This document shows, one piece after another, positions 42,177 to 50,515 of a stretch of DNA of 64,000 nt. The notes below the pieces were generated by a model. It was given only the letters and a program-made list of their open reading frames with translations. It was not told the origin of the DNA and did no database searches. This DNA is from Paractinoplanes toevensis (GTDB taxonomy: Bacteria; Actinomycetota; Actinomycetes; Mycobacteriales; Micromonosporaceae), in contig NZ_BOQN01000063.1 in NCBI RefSeq assembly GCF_018332695.1, positions 21,162 to 85,161 of the forward strand, written 5' to 3'. The translations under genes were made by a program, and so were the position numbers. Positions within the stretch are counted from its first letter, which is position 1, and the number at the start of each line of letters is the position of its first letter.

Positions 42177-43642
42177 TGGCGGGACGGACCTTCGGGTTCA
42201 AACTGGCGGCCAGCTTCGGGCTGACGCTCGCGCTCACCCTGCTGATGACCGCGACGTCGGTGCTGGCCCTGCGCTACGTCGTGACCACCAAGGACGCGGT
42301 GATCAAGGAGGCGTCCGAGGGGCTCGTCGGCGCCACCGAGCTGAGCGCCACGATCGAACGCCGGATCAGCGACTACCGCGCCTTCATGCTGGGCAAGTCG
42401 GCCGAGTGGCTGACCGCCACCAACGCCGACCGCGCCGAATTCCTCGCCCAGGTCATCAAACTGCGCACGACGCTCGACGACGACCCGGCCGCGATCAAGC
42501 AGCTGGACACGGTGTCGACCCTCGAGGCGACCCACAACACGGTGGTCAGCGACCTGATCACCAAGCGGCAGAACATGACCGTGCTCAACATCGACGTCCT
42601 CAGCGACCCGCGGGCCAAACCGGCCCGGGAGGCGCTGATCGGTGCCATCGAAACCCTGATCGAGCGGGTACGCGCGACGATGGCGCAAACCCGCACCGAG
42701 TCCTCGAGCCGGGCCACCTGGGCGATGATCTTCATCATCGGGCTCAGCGCGGTGCTCATCCTCGGGTCGGCCGCGGTGGCCTGGCGGCTCAGCCGCGACC
42801 TGCGCCGCGAGGTGGGCGCCGCGGTCGGGCACATCCAGAGCTCGTCGGCCCAGTTGGAGGCCGCGGCGGCGCAGCAGGCGGCCGGCGGCCGGGACCAGGC
42901 CAGCGCGATGAACGAGATCACCACGACGATCAGCGAGCTGCTGATCACCTCGCGGCAGATCGCGGACAGCGCCCAGCGGGTCTCCAAGGTCGCCGAGGAC
43001 ACCGCCGACGCGGCCCGCACCGGCGACGCCACCATCGACCAGACCCGCGCCTCGATCACCGCGATCCGCACCCAGGTCGACCAGATCGTGCAGCACATGC
43101 TCGCGCTCGGCGAGAAGTCGCAGCAGATCGGCGGGGTCGTCGACCTGGTGTCGGAGTTGGCCGAGCAGACCAACATCCTGGCCATCAACGCGACCATCGA
43201 GGCCAGTGGGGCCGGCGAGTGGGGCCGGCGGTTCGCCGTGGTGGCCGAGGAGATCCGCAAGCTGGCCGACCGGACGGCCGGATCGGCCAAGGAGATCCGG
43301 GCGATGATCGAGGACGTCCGCGGCGCGGTGAACACCACCGTGATGGCCACCGAGATCGGCGCGAAGGCGGTCGACGCCGGTTCCCGGCAGTTCGACGAGG
43401 CGACCAACTCGTTCCGCCGGATCGCCCAGCTCGTCACCACCACCAGTGACGCCACCCGGGAGATCGAGCTGTCCACCAAGCAGCAGAGCACCGCCGTCGA
43501 GCAGGTCAATTCGGCCGCCTCGGACACCGCCCGGGCCAGCCGGGAGACCGAGGCCAGCGCGGTGCAGACCAAGCAGACCGCGGCACACCTGAGCACGCTC
43601 TCCGGTGACCTGCTCGACCTGGTCGGCACCGGACGGCACTGA
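42173..43642 (+). CDS. Methyl-accepting chemotaxis-type receptor
   Basis: A 489-residue receptor with two membrane helices (about 11-33 and 180-203) around a 145-residue, helix-rich external domain resembling CHASE3/four-helix-bundle sensors. The cytoplasmic part has no clear HAMP domain; the signalling hairpin is canonical (ELAEQTNILAINATIEASGA, GRRFAVVAEEIRKLADRTAG) and contacts CheW and CheA. Glu/Gln pairs for methylation are visible in the flanking helices. An alternative ATG lies three bases downstream. Ligand unknown. Confidence 0.93.
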   Translation: MMAGRTFGFKLAASFGLTLALTLLMTATSVLALRYVVTTKDAVIKEASEGLVGATELSATIERRISDYRAFMLGKSAEWLTATNADRAEFLAQVIKLRTTLDDDPAAIKQLDTVSTLEATHNTVVSDLITKRQNMTVLNIDVLSDPRAKPAREALIGAIETLIERVRATMAQTRTESSSRATWAMIFIIGLSAVLILGSAAVAWRLSRDLRREVGAAVGHIQSSSAQLEAAAAQQAAGGRDQASAMNEITTTISELLITSRQIADSAQRVSKVAEDTADAARTGDATIDQTRASITAIRTQVDQIVQHMLALGEKSQQIGGVVDLVSELAEQTNILAINATIEASGAGEWGRRFAVVAEEIRKLADRTAGSAKEIRAMIEDVRGAVNTTVMATEIGAKAVDAGSRQFDEATNSFRRIAQLVTTTSDATREIELSTKQQSTAVEQVNSAASDTARASRETEASAVQTKQTAAHLSTLSGDLLDLVGTGRH

Positions 43643-43643
43643 C

Positions 43644-45713
43644 ATGGCCGAAGCCCGGGACCCGCTGCGCTACTTCCGGATCGAGGCGCGCGAGTTGGTC
43701 GACCAGATCAGCGCGGGCGTCCTCGACCTGGACCAGGAGCCGGCCCCGGACCTGGTGGCGCGGCTGCTGCGGTACGCGCACACGCTCAAGGGCGCGGCCC
43801 GGGTGGTGAAGCAGACCGCGATCGCCGACCGGGCCCACGAGTTCGAGGACGTGCTGGTGCCGCATCGCGGCGAGGCCCCGGTCCAGGTGCCGGCCGACGA
43901 GATGCGGGAGCTGCTGCGACTCAACGACGAGATCGCCCGGTTCGTCCACGACCTCGAACACCCCGCGCCCCCGGTGGAGAAACCGCAGGAGGGCCGATCC
44001 GGTCCGGCGTCGGCGTCCTCGTCGTCGTCGGCGGAGGAGGACGACGAGCCGGCTCCCCGGGCGGTCACCGCCGACCTGGACGAGCTGCTCGACGCGATCG
44101 GTGAGACCAGTGCCCGGATCGCGCCGCTGCGCGAAGGGAGCACCACCCTCGCCCGGCTGCACCGCGGCGTCGAGGCGCTCGGCGACCGGCTGCGGATCGG
44201 CCGGTCCACCGGTGACGCCGGCGCGAGGTCGGCCGTGCAGCGGCTGGCCGGGGAGATGGGCGTGCTGGGCCGGCGCCTCACCGACGCCGTCGACCAGGTG
44301 GAACGGGAGCTCGACGAGGTGCGCGGCCGGGCCGAGGGACTGCGCCTGGTCGCCGCCGGGACGATCTTCACGGCCCTGCACCGGGCCGTGCACGACGCGG
44401 CTGAGGCGGAGGGCAAGCGGGTCCGGTTCACCGCGCACGGCGCCGAGGCCCGGATGGGCCCGAACGTGCTCAACCATGTCAACGGCGCGTTCCTGCACGT
44501 CGTACGGAACGCGGTGGTGCACGGCATCGAACCGGAGGCGGAAAGGACGGCGGCCGGCAAGCCGGCCGAGGGATCGGTCACCGTCGACGTCGAGCGTCGC
44601 GGCCGGTGGGCCCATTTCCGGTGTACGGACGACGGGCGCGGCTTCGACATGACCGCGCTGCGCCGGGTGGCCCAGGCCCGTGGCCTGCTGCCCGAGGGTC
44701 GCGAACCCGGCCCGCAGGAACTGATCGACCTGGTGCTGCACGGCGGCATCAGCACGTCGGGGACGGTGACCGAGGTCGCCGGCCGGGGCATCGGCATGGA
44801 CGTGGCCCGCGATGTGGCGCTGCAGCTCGGTGGCACGGTGACCATCGACAGCCACCCCGGCCAGGGCGCCACCGTGCAGATCTCGGTGCCGCTGACCCTG
44901 CTCAGCATGAACGGCCTGATCGTCGAGGCCGGCGGCGTGGTCGCGACGATGCCGCTGGACGCGGTGCGGCAGTGCGTCCGGCTGCCGGCCGGCGACGCGG
45001 CCACCGCGGCCGCCACCGGCCGGTTCGCGCACGAGGGCCAGGTCGTGCCGTTCCTGCCGCTGGCCCGCACCATATCGCCGGGCGCGCCGGACAATACCGG
45101 CGCCGGGGTGGCCGTGGTGCTGAGTGCCGACGGCGACACCGTCGCGGTCGGGGTGGACCGGCTGGCCGGCACCAGCACACTGGTGGCCCGCCCGCTGCCC
45201 GACCTGGCCCCGGCCACCCCGGTGATCGGCGGCGTGGCGATCGACTCGGACGGCAACCCGCGGCTGGTCCTGGACGCGCACGGCCTGGTCGCCGAGGCGC
45301 ACCGCGACCTCGCGGTGGGCGGCGCGGCCCCGGAGCCGGGCAAGCCGCGACTGCCGATCCTGGTGGTGGACGACTCGCTGACCACCCGGATGCTGGAGCG
45401 CAGCATCCTCGAGTCGGCCGGCTACGAGGTGGACCTGGCCGCCTCGGCCGAGGAGGGCCTCGACCGCGCGCACCGCCGCGAGTACGGCCTGTTCCTCACC
45501 GACATCGACATGCCCGGCATGGACGGCTTCGGGTTCGTGGCCACCACCCGGGCCGACCCACTGCTCGGGCACATCCCGGCCATCCTGGTCAGCTCACGGG
45601 CTTCCGCCGAGGACCGCCGCCGCGGCGAGGAGGCCGGCGCCTCCGCCTATGTCATCAAGGGCGAGTTCAACCAGGAGGAGCTGCTGACGCACATCCGGAG
45701 GCTGATCCTCTGA
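43644..45713 (+). CDS. cheA: CheA hybrid histidine kinase with C-terminal receiver
   Basis: A 689-residue kinase starting one base after the receptor stop. The Hpt domain has phospho-acceptor His46 in YAHTLKGAARV. A Ser/Glu/Asp-rich linker (about 115-135) follows, then dimerisation and ATPase regions (HVVRNAVVHGIEPE, RCTDDGRGFDM, EVAGRGIGMDVARDV), a CheW-like domain (about 410-555) and a receiver (about 572-689) with acceptor Asp620 in FLTDIDMPGMDGFG. CheA with an attached receiver matches WspE and FrzE and often acts as a phosphate sink or direct output. The stop overlaps the cheB ATG by one base (TGATG). Confidence 0.95.
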   Translation: MAEARDPLRYFRIEARELVDQISAGVLDLDQEPAPDLVARLLRYAHTLKGAARVVKQTAIADRAHEFEDVLVPHRGEAPVQVPADEMRELLRLNDEIARFVHDLEHPAPPVEKPQEGRSGPASASSSSSAEEDDEPAPRAVTADLDELLDAIGETSARIAPLREGSTTLARLHRGVEALGDRLRIGRSTGDAGARSAVQRLAGEMGVLGRRLTDAVDQVERELDEVRGRAEGLRLVAAGTIFTALHRAVHDAAEAEGKRVRFTAHGAEARMGPNVLNHVNGAFLHVVRNAVVHGIEPEAERTAAGKPAEGSVTVDVERRGRWAHFRCTDDGRGFDMTALRRVAQARGLLPEGREPGPQELIDLVLHGGISTSGTVTEVAGRGIGMDVARDVALQLGGTVTIDSHPGQGATVQISVPLTLLSMNGLIVEAGGVVATMPLDAVRQCVRLPAGDAATAAATGRFAHEGQVVPFLPLARTISPGAPDNTGAGVAVVLSADGDTVAVGVDRLAGTSTLVARPLPDLAPATPVIGGVAIDSDGNPRLVLDAHGLVAEAHRDLAVGGAAPEPGKPRLPILVVDDSLTTRMLERSILESAGYEVDLAASAEEGLDRAHRREYGLFLTDIDMPGMDGFGFVATTRADPLLGHIPAILVSSRASAEDRRRGEEAGASAYVIKGEFNQEELLTHIRRLIL

Positions 45714-46762
45714 TGATTCGCGTTCTGCTGGTGGAGGACTCCGCGACGATGCGCGGTCACCTGCGCGAATCGCTCGCCGTGGATCCCGACCTGCATGTCG
45801 TCGGAGAGGCGGCGGACGGCAAGGAGGCGGTCGAACTGGTCGGCCGCCTCCGCCCCGACGTGGTGACCATGGACATGATGCTGCCGACGATGAGCGGCCT
45901 GGCCGCGACCGAGCACATCATGGCCGAGCACCCGACCCCGATTCTGGTGGTCTCCTCGGCCGACCGGCAGGAGCTGTTCAGCACGTACAACGCGCTCGCC
46001 GCCGGGGCCGTGGACGTGCTGGAGAAGCCGCGCGGCGACGCCACCGACGCGGACTGGGGGCGCCGGCTGCGCTCGGCCGTACGCCTGGTGTCCCGGATCC
46101 GGGTGATCACCCACCCGCGGGCCCGGCTCGACGGCCGGCGGCCCGAGCCGCCACCGATGGGCGCCCCTCCCCCGGACACGCTGCGCCTGGTCGCGGTCGG
46201 CGCCTCCACCGGCGGGCCGCGCGCCCTCACCGACCTGCTGTGCTCGCTGCCGGCCGGGTTCCGGCCGCCGGTGCTGTGCGTGCAGCACATCGCGGCCAGC
46301 GAGCCGTTCGCGGTGGCGTTCTCCGACTGGCTGGGCGGGCAGACCGGGCGGGACGTCACCTACGCCCGGGACTGGACGCCGATCGAGTCGCTGGCCGGGC
46401 GGGTGGTGCTCGCCCCGCCCGACCGCCACCTGCTGGTGCGCGACGGCGTGCTGCGGCTCAGCGACGCACCGGCCCGGCACTCCTGCCGCCCGTCGGTGGA
46501 CATCCTCTTCGAGTCGGTGGCCACCGAGTGCGGCGACAAGGCAGCCGGTTGCCTGCTCACCGGCATGGGCCGGGACGGCGCCGAGGGGTTGCTGCGGATG
46601 CGCTCGCACGGCGCGGTCACCTTCGCCCAGGACGAGGCCAGCTGCGTCGTCTACGGCATGCCGCGCGAGGCCGCCCTGCTCGGGGCGGCCACGTACATCC
46701 TGCCGCCCACCCGGATCGCGGCCCGCCTCGGTGAGCTGCAGCCCACCGGGAGTCGCCGATGA
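45713..46762 (+). CDS. cheB: CheB protein-glutamate methylesterase
   Basis: A 349-residue enzyme. The receiver has acceptor Asp54 in VTMDMMLPTMSG; the methylesterase domain carries the Ser of VGASTGGPRAL, the His of VQHIAAS and the Asp of TGMGRDGAEG. It removes receptor methyl groups after phosphorylation by CheA, opposing CheR. The ATG overlaps the last base of cheA and its stop overlaps the hybrid kinase ATG. Confidence 0.95.
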   Translation: MIRVLLVEDSATMRGHLRESLAVDPDLHVVGEAADGKEAVELVGRLRPDVVTMDMMLPTMSGLAATEHIMAEHPTPILVVSSADRQELFSTYNALAAGAVDVLEKPRGDATDADWGRRLRSAVRLVSRIRVITHPRARLDGRRPEPPPMGAPPPDTLRLVAVGASTGGPRALTDLLCSLPAGFRPPVLCVQHIAASEPFAVAFSDWLGGQTGRDVTYARDWTPIESLAGRVVLAPPDRHLLVRDGVLRLSDAPARHSCRPSVDILFESVATECGDKAAGCLLTGMGRDGAEGLLRMRSHGAVTFAQDEASCVVYGMPREAALLGAATYILPPTRIAARLGELQPTGSRR

Positions 46763-48744
46763 GTTCCCGGGTGCTCATCGTCGACGACAGCCTGACCGTG
46801 CGGATGGACCTGCACGACACGTTCACGGCCGACGGCTTCAGCACGATCCTCTGCGCGACCGGCGCCGAGGCCCGGCAGGCGTTCGCCGACGCCGGCTTCG
46901 ACGCCGCCGTGCTGGACGTGCTGCTGCCCGACGCCGACGGCCTGGAACTGCTGCGCGAGCTGCGCGCCAGGCCCGAACTCGGCCGGGTCGTCACCGTGCT
47001 GCTGTCCAGCGAGGACGAGGTGGCCGACCGGCTGGCCGGGCTGCGCATCGGGGCCGACGAGTACGTCGGCAAGCCGTACGACGCCGGTTACGTGGTGGCT
47101 CGGGTGCGGCAGCTGCTCGGTGACGCGCCGGTGCCGGACGACCGCACCACCATCCTGGTGATCGACGACAGCATGACCTTCCGCGAGCAGCTGCGGGAAC
47201 TGCTGGAGAACGAGGGGTACGCCGTACTCACCGCGCCCAGCGGCGAGGAGGGCCTGCGCACCGCGGCCGATCGCCGCCCGCAGGCGATCATCGTGGACGG
47301 TGTGATGCCGGGTATCGACGGCGCCACCGTGATCCGCCGGGTGCGGCTCGACCCGGCGCTGCGCGACATCCCGTGCATCCTGATGACCGCGGCCGACGAC
47401 TACGCCACCGAGCTGCAGATGCTCGACGCCGGGGCCGACGCGTTCGTCCGCAAGCAGCAGAACCTGGCGATCGTGCCGGCCAAACTGAACGCGGTGCTGC
47501 GGCAGAGCTCGGAGCAGCTGCCGATCGAGGTGACCGGCAGCCTGCACGGGCCGAGCAAGGTGCTCGCGCTCACCCCCGACCGGGAAAAGCTGGGCGAGCT
47601 GGCCGCCGCACTGCGCGCCGACGGGTACGACGTGGTGCCGGTCGCCGGCACCGAGGACGCCCTCGACCTGCTCGCCGAGCAGCCGGTCGACTGCATCGTG
47701 CTCGGCCTCGGGCTCGGCGGTGATCTCGGCCGCGACGCCTGCCGGCGGATCAAGGAGGTGCCGGTGATCGGCGAGACTCCGGTCGTGATGACCGGCGAGA
47801 ACGACGACGACATGCTGGCCTGCCTGGCCGCCGGCGCCGACGACTACGTGCGCTCGGGAGCCGGGTCGGAGGCGCTGCGGGCGCACGTGCGTACGCAGAT
47901 CCGCCGCAAGCAGTCGCACGACGAGAGCCGCCGGATCCGCGAGGAGCTGATGCGGCGGGAGCTGGACGCGGCCGAGGAGCGCTCGGCGCGGCAGCTCGCC
48001 GAGACCCGGGCGTCGCTGGTCGAGGAGCTGGAGTGGCGCAACCGGGAGCTGGAGGCGTTCTCCGGCTCGGTGTCGCACGACCTGCGCGGGCCGCTGCAGG
48101 TGATCAGCAGCTTCGCCGAGCACATGATGGATGACGACGAGGACCCGCTGAGCCCGGAGGCCCGGCGCAAGCTGAGCCGGATCCAGGCGGCCGCGCTCCG
48201 GATGGCCGACCTGGTGGAGTCCCTGCTGATCCTGGCCCGGGCCAGCCGGGGTGAGCTGCGCCGGGAGGAGTTCGATCTGACCGCGACGACCTGGCAGGTC
48301 ATCGCGGACGTGGAGGCCCGCGACCCGGCCCGCAAGGTGACCTACCGGGTGCACGAGAACATGACCGTGGATGCCGACGAGGGCCTGGTCCGGGTCATCC
48401 TGGAGAACCTGATCAACAACGCGGTGAAGTTCACCGGCAAGGTCGACCGGCCGGCCGTGGAGATCGGGAGCGCTCCCGAGGGGTTCTACGTGCGGGACAA
48501 CGGGGCCGGCTTCCCGGCCGGGCAGGCGGGCGAGCTGTTCCGGCCGTTCGCTCGGCTGCACAAGGCCGAGGACTTCCCGGGCACCGGGATCGGGCTGACG
48601 ACCGTGCATCGAGCGGTGGAGCGTCACGGCGGCGAGATCTGGGCCGACGGCGAGAACGGGCAGGGTGCGACGTTCTGGTTCACGCTCCCACCGGCCGCTC
48701 CGCCGGCGAACGAACGCAGAGCGCAAGCACGCCGTCACGGATAA
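46759..48744 (+). CDS. Hybrid protein: three receivers then a histidine kinase
   Basis: A 661-residue cytoplasmic protein. Receiver 1 has acceptor Asp53 (AVLDVLLPDADG), receiver 2 has Asp180 (IIVDGVMPGIDG), and receiver 3 (about 265-380) has Gly316 where the Asp should be (CIVLGLGLGGDLG), so it cannot be phosphorylated in the usual way. A coiled coil (about 385-430) leads to a HisKA domain with His440 in SVSHDLRGPLQV and a HATPase with NLINNAVKFTG, RDNGAGF and GTGIGLTTV. It takes the place of the output regulator at the end of the operon and could pass phosphate from CheA to a further, unseen regulator. It overlaps cheB by ATGA. Confidence 0.93.
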   Translation: MSSRVLIVDDSLTVRMDLHDTFTADGFSTILCATGAEARQAFADAGFDAAVLDVLLPDADGLELLRELRARPELGRVVTVLLSSEDEVADRLAGLRIGADEYVGKPYDAGYVVARVRQLLGDAPVPDDRTTILVIDDSMTFREQLRELLENEGYAVLTAPSGEEGLRTAADRRPQAIIVDGVMPGIDGATVIRRVRLDPALRDIPCILMTAADDYATELQMLDAGADAFVRKQQNLAIVPAKLNAVLRQSSEQLPIEVTGSLHGPSKVLALTPDREKLGELAAALRADGYDVVPVAGTEDALDLLAEQPVDCIVLGLGLGGDLGRDACRRIKEVPVIGETPVVMTGENDDDMLACLAAGADDYVRSGAGSEALRAHVRTQIRRKQSHDESRRIREELMRRELDAAEERSARQLAETRASLVEELEWRNRELEAFSGSVSHDLRGPLQVISSFAEHMMDDDEDPLSPEARRKLSRIQAAALRMADLVESLLILARASRGELRREEFDLTATTWQVIADVEARDPARKVTYRVHENMTVDADEGLVRVILENLINNAVKFTGKVDRPAVEIGSAPEGFYVRDNGAGFPAGQAGELFRPFARLHKAEDFPGTGIGLTTVHRAVERHGGEIWADGENGQGATFWFTLPPAAPPANERRAQARRHG

Positions 48745-49234
48745 CGTTCCGGAAATATCGAGACTGATTAAATTTGAAACGACTTCCGAAAATACGTGAA
48801 CCTTGATCAGGTCTTTCACCAGGAATTAACACGACGGTGTTCGAGCAATTTCCGGGAAGCGCGGATGGTCATTATCTGTGCATTAAGTCAGCCTTAGATC
48901 CGAAATGTCCGTATTGGCGGATCGGAGGGGCGATGCCGGGAATGACCGATCTATCGGTTATATGGCTTTACTGAGAAACAGGCCTTGACCTGTGGGTGTT
49001 CCGCCCAATAGCGTGTGTTCCCTGACTGGTCGGCCACCCCCCGGTGCGAAGCCAGTTGGCCGTTCGGGTAAATTCGCACGGCCTGGACGGTTGGAAAGAA
49101 CTGCCAACCGTCGTGCAACACAAAGCTGACGTCGCCCCCGATTCATCTCAGAAAACGTGCAGGATTGCCGAGTCCGCAGCGAAGCCAATTGCGCCGAGCC
49201 GCGGATTAAGCGACCCCACGATCCTGGAGCTTGC
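48745..49234. other. AT-richer intergenic region between the chemosensory and polysaccharide clusters
   Basis: About 490 bases without a gene, with stretches such as GATTAAATTTGAAACG that are far below the window's GC level. No strong terminator hairpin was seen. It probably contains the promoter of the GT2 gene cluster. Confidence 0.55.
48985..49014 (+). promoter_or_regulatory. Possible promoter of the GT2 cluster
   Basis: TTGACC at 48985-48990 is followed 18 bases later by TAGCGT at 49009-49014. The spacing fits a housekeeping-type promoter and would give a leader of roughly 210 bases before the GT2 start. Confidence 0.3.
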
Positions 49235-50065
49235 GTGTCCGTCGACGACATCCTTGGCAGCAACCGAACCACGGAAATCACCGTGCCGCGAGTGCCGGCC
49301 AGCTCGGGCGGCAAGCGTCGCCCCCGCGTCAGTGTCGTGGTCCCGGCCATGAACGAAGCCCGGAACCTTCCGCACGTTCTGGGGCACATGCCCAAAGACA
49401 TCGACGAGGTCATCCTGGTCGACGGCAACTCGGTCGACGACACGGTGGAAGTGGCCCGCAAGTGCTGGCCCGGCATCATCGTCGTCAACCAGGCCCGCAA
49501 GGGTAAGGGCAACGCCCTCGCCGCCGGCTTCGCGGCCTGCACCGGCGACTACATCGTCATGATCGACGCGGACGGCTCGATGGACCCGCGCGAGATCAGC
49601 CGCTTCACCGCCGCGCTGGACGCGGGCGCCGACTACGCCAAGGGCAGCCGGTTCGCCAAGGGCGGTGGCAGCGACGACATCACCCGGCTGCGCAAGGTCG
49701 GCAACTGGGGCCTGAACTTCATGACCAACGTGCTGTTCCGCACCCACTTCTCCGACCTCTGTTACGGCTACAACGCGTTCCGTAAGGATTGCGTGCCGAT
49801 CTTCGGCCTGCCCGACCACACCGACGCCACCGCCCCTCGCTGGGGCGACGGCTTCGAGATCGAGACCCTGATCAACACCCGGGTCGCGAAGTCGGGCGTG
49901 CGCATCGACGAGGTGGCCAGCTTCGAGTTCCGCCGGATGTACGGCGAGAGCAACCTGCAGACCTTCCGCGACGGCTTCCGCGTGGTCCGCACGATCATGC
50001 GCGAGCGCTTCGGCTTCGGCGCTCCGGCCGAGGCCCCGGCCGGCCAGACCACCACGGCCGCATAA
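49235..50065 (+). CDS. Family 2 glycosyltransferase
   Basis: A 276-residue GT-A enzyme. RVSVVVPAMNEARNLPHVL opens the nucleotide-sugar fold, VILVDGNSVDDT follows, and MIDADGSMDPREI carries the DxD metal site. GYNAFRKDC and GDGFEIETLINTRVAKSG fit the acceptor side seen in polyprenyl-phosphate or polysaccharide glycosyltransferases. No membrane helix is evident. GTG at 49235 has GGAG seven to eight bases upstream. A strong terminator follows, so it may be transcribed apart from the next genes. Donor and acceptor are unknown. Confidence 0.9.
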   Translation: MSVDDILGSNRTTEITVPRVPASSGGKRRPRVSVVVPAMNEARNLPHVLGHMPKDIDEVILVDGNSVDDTVEVARKCWPGIIVVNQARKGKGNALAAGFAACTGDYIVMIDADGSMDPREISRFTAALDAGADYAKGSRFAKGGGSDDITRLRKVGNWGLNFMTNVLFRTHFSDLCYGYNAFRKDCVPIFGLPDHTDATAPRWGDGFEIETLINTRVAKSGVRIDEVASFEFRRMYGESNLQTFRDGFRVVRTIMRERFGFGAPAEAPAGQTTTAA

Positions 50066-50079
50066 CGAAATCCGCGCCG

Positions 50080-50124
50080 AAACAGTCAGGCCGCCCGGCT
50101 CACGCCGATCGGCCTGACTGTTTT
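50080..50124 (+). terminator. Rho-independent terminator after the GT2 gene
   Basis: AAACAGTCAGGCCG pairs with CGGCCTGACTGTTT over 14 bp around a 16-base loop, ending in TTTT. It lies 15 bases after the stop codon. Confidence 0.92.
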
Positions 50125-50422
50125 GTGCGGCCCGATTCCGGCGGCCCGTGCCCGGAAGCGCGGTTGCGGAGCAAAGTGGCATACGCCCGTTTTGCAGCTT
50201 TAGTCCGCGTCCACACCGGACGATCGCATGCCCGCAAATCGCCGCTTTACGGGCGGATCTACGGCCAGATTGTCCAAACCGGTGAGTTCGCCGCGCCGAT
50301 GCGGCAGCCCTGCCTGCCGGGCGTCGCACAACGCTGAACTCAATGCCGACGCGGGCATCTGCCGAAATTGGCAGCGTAAGCTGGCCCGCGCACCGAGCCC
50401 TCAATTCCTGGAGAACGATCTA
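50125..50422. other. Intergenic stretch before the SGNH giant gene
   Basis: Nothing convincing is seen in these ~300 bases: no hairpin with a T-run, no family similarity on either strand. It is presumably the promoter region of the downstream genes. Confidence 0.4.
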
Positions 50423-50515
50423 GTGAAACCCCTGCCCGGATGGCCGGCGTCCAGTCCCGGCGCCGACGGCGGAACCAGCGAATTGCTCAGGAAGGCGGTG
50501 CGCCGTGGGCGTTGA
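50423..50515 (+). CDS. Possible 30-residue ORF overlapping the giant gene start
   Basis: GTG at 50423 has GGAG nine bases upstream (CCTGGAGAACGATCTA). It encodes MKPLPGWPASSPGADGGTSE and ends LLRKAVRRGR with TGA at 50513-50515, overlapping the next start (GTG 50505) by 11 bases. It could be a leader peptide that couples translation to the giant gene, or a chance frame. No homologue is known to me. Confidence 0.4.
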   Translation: MKPLPGWPASSPGADGGTSELLRKAVRRGR

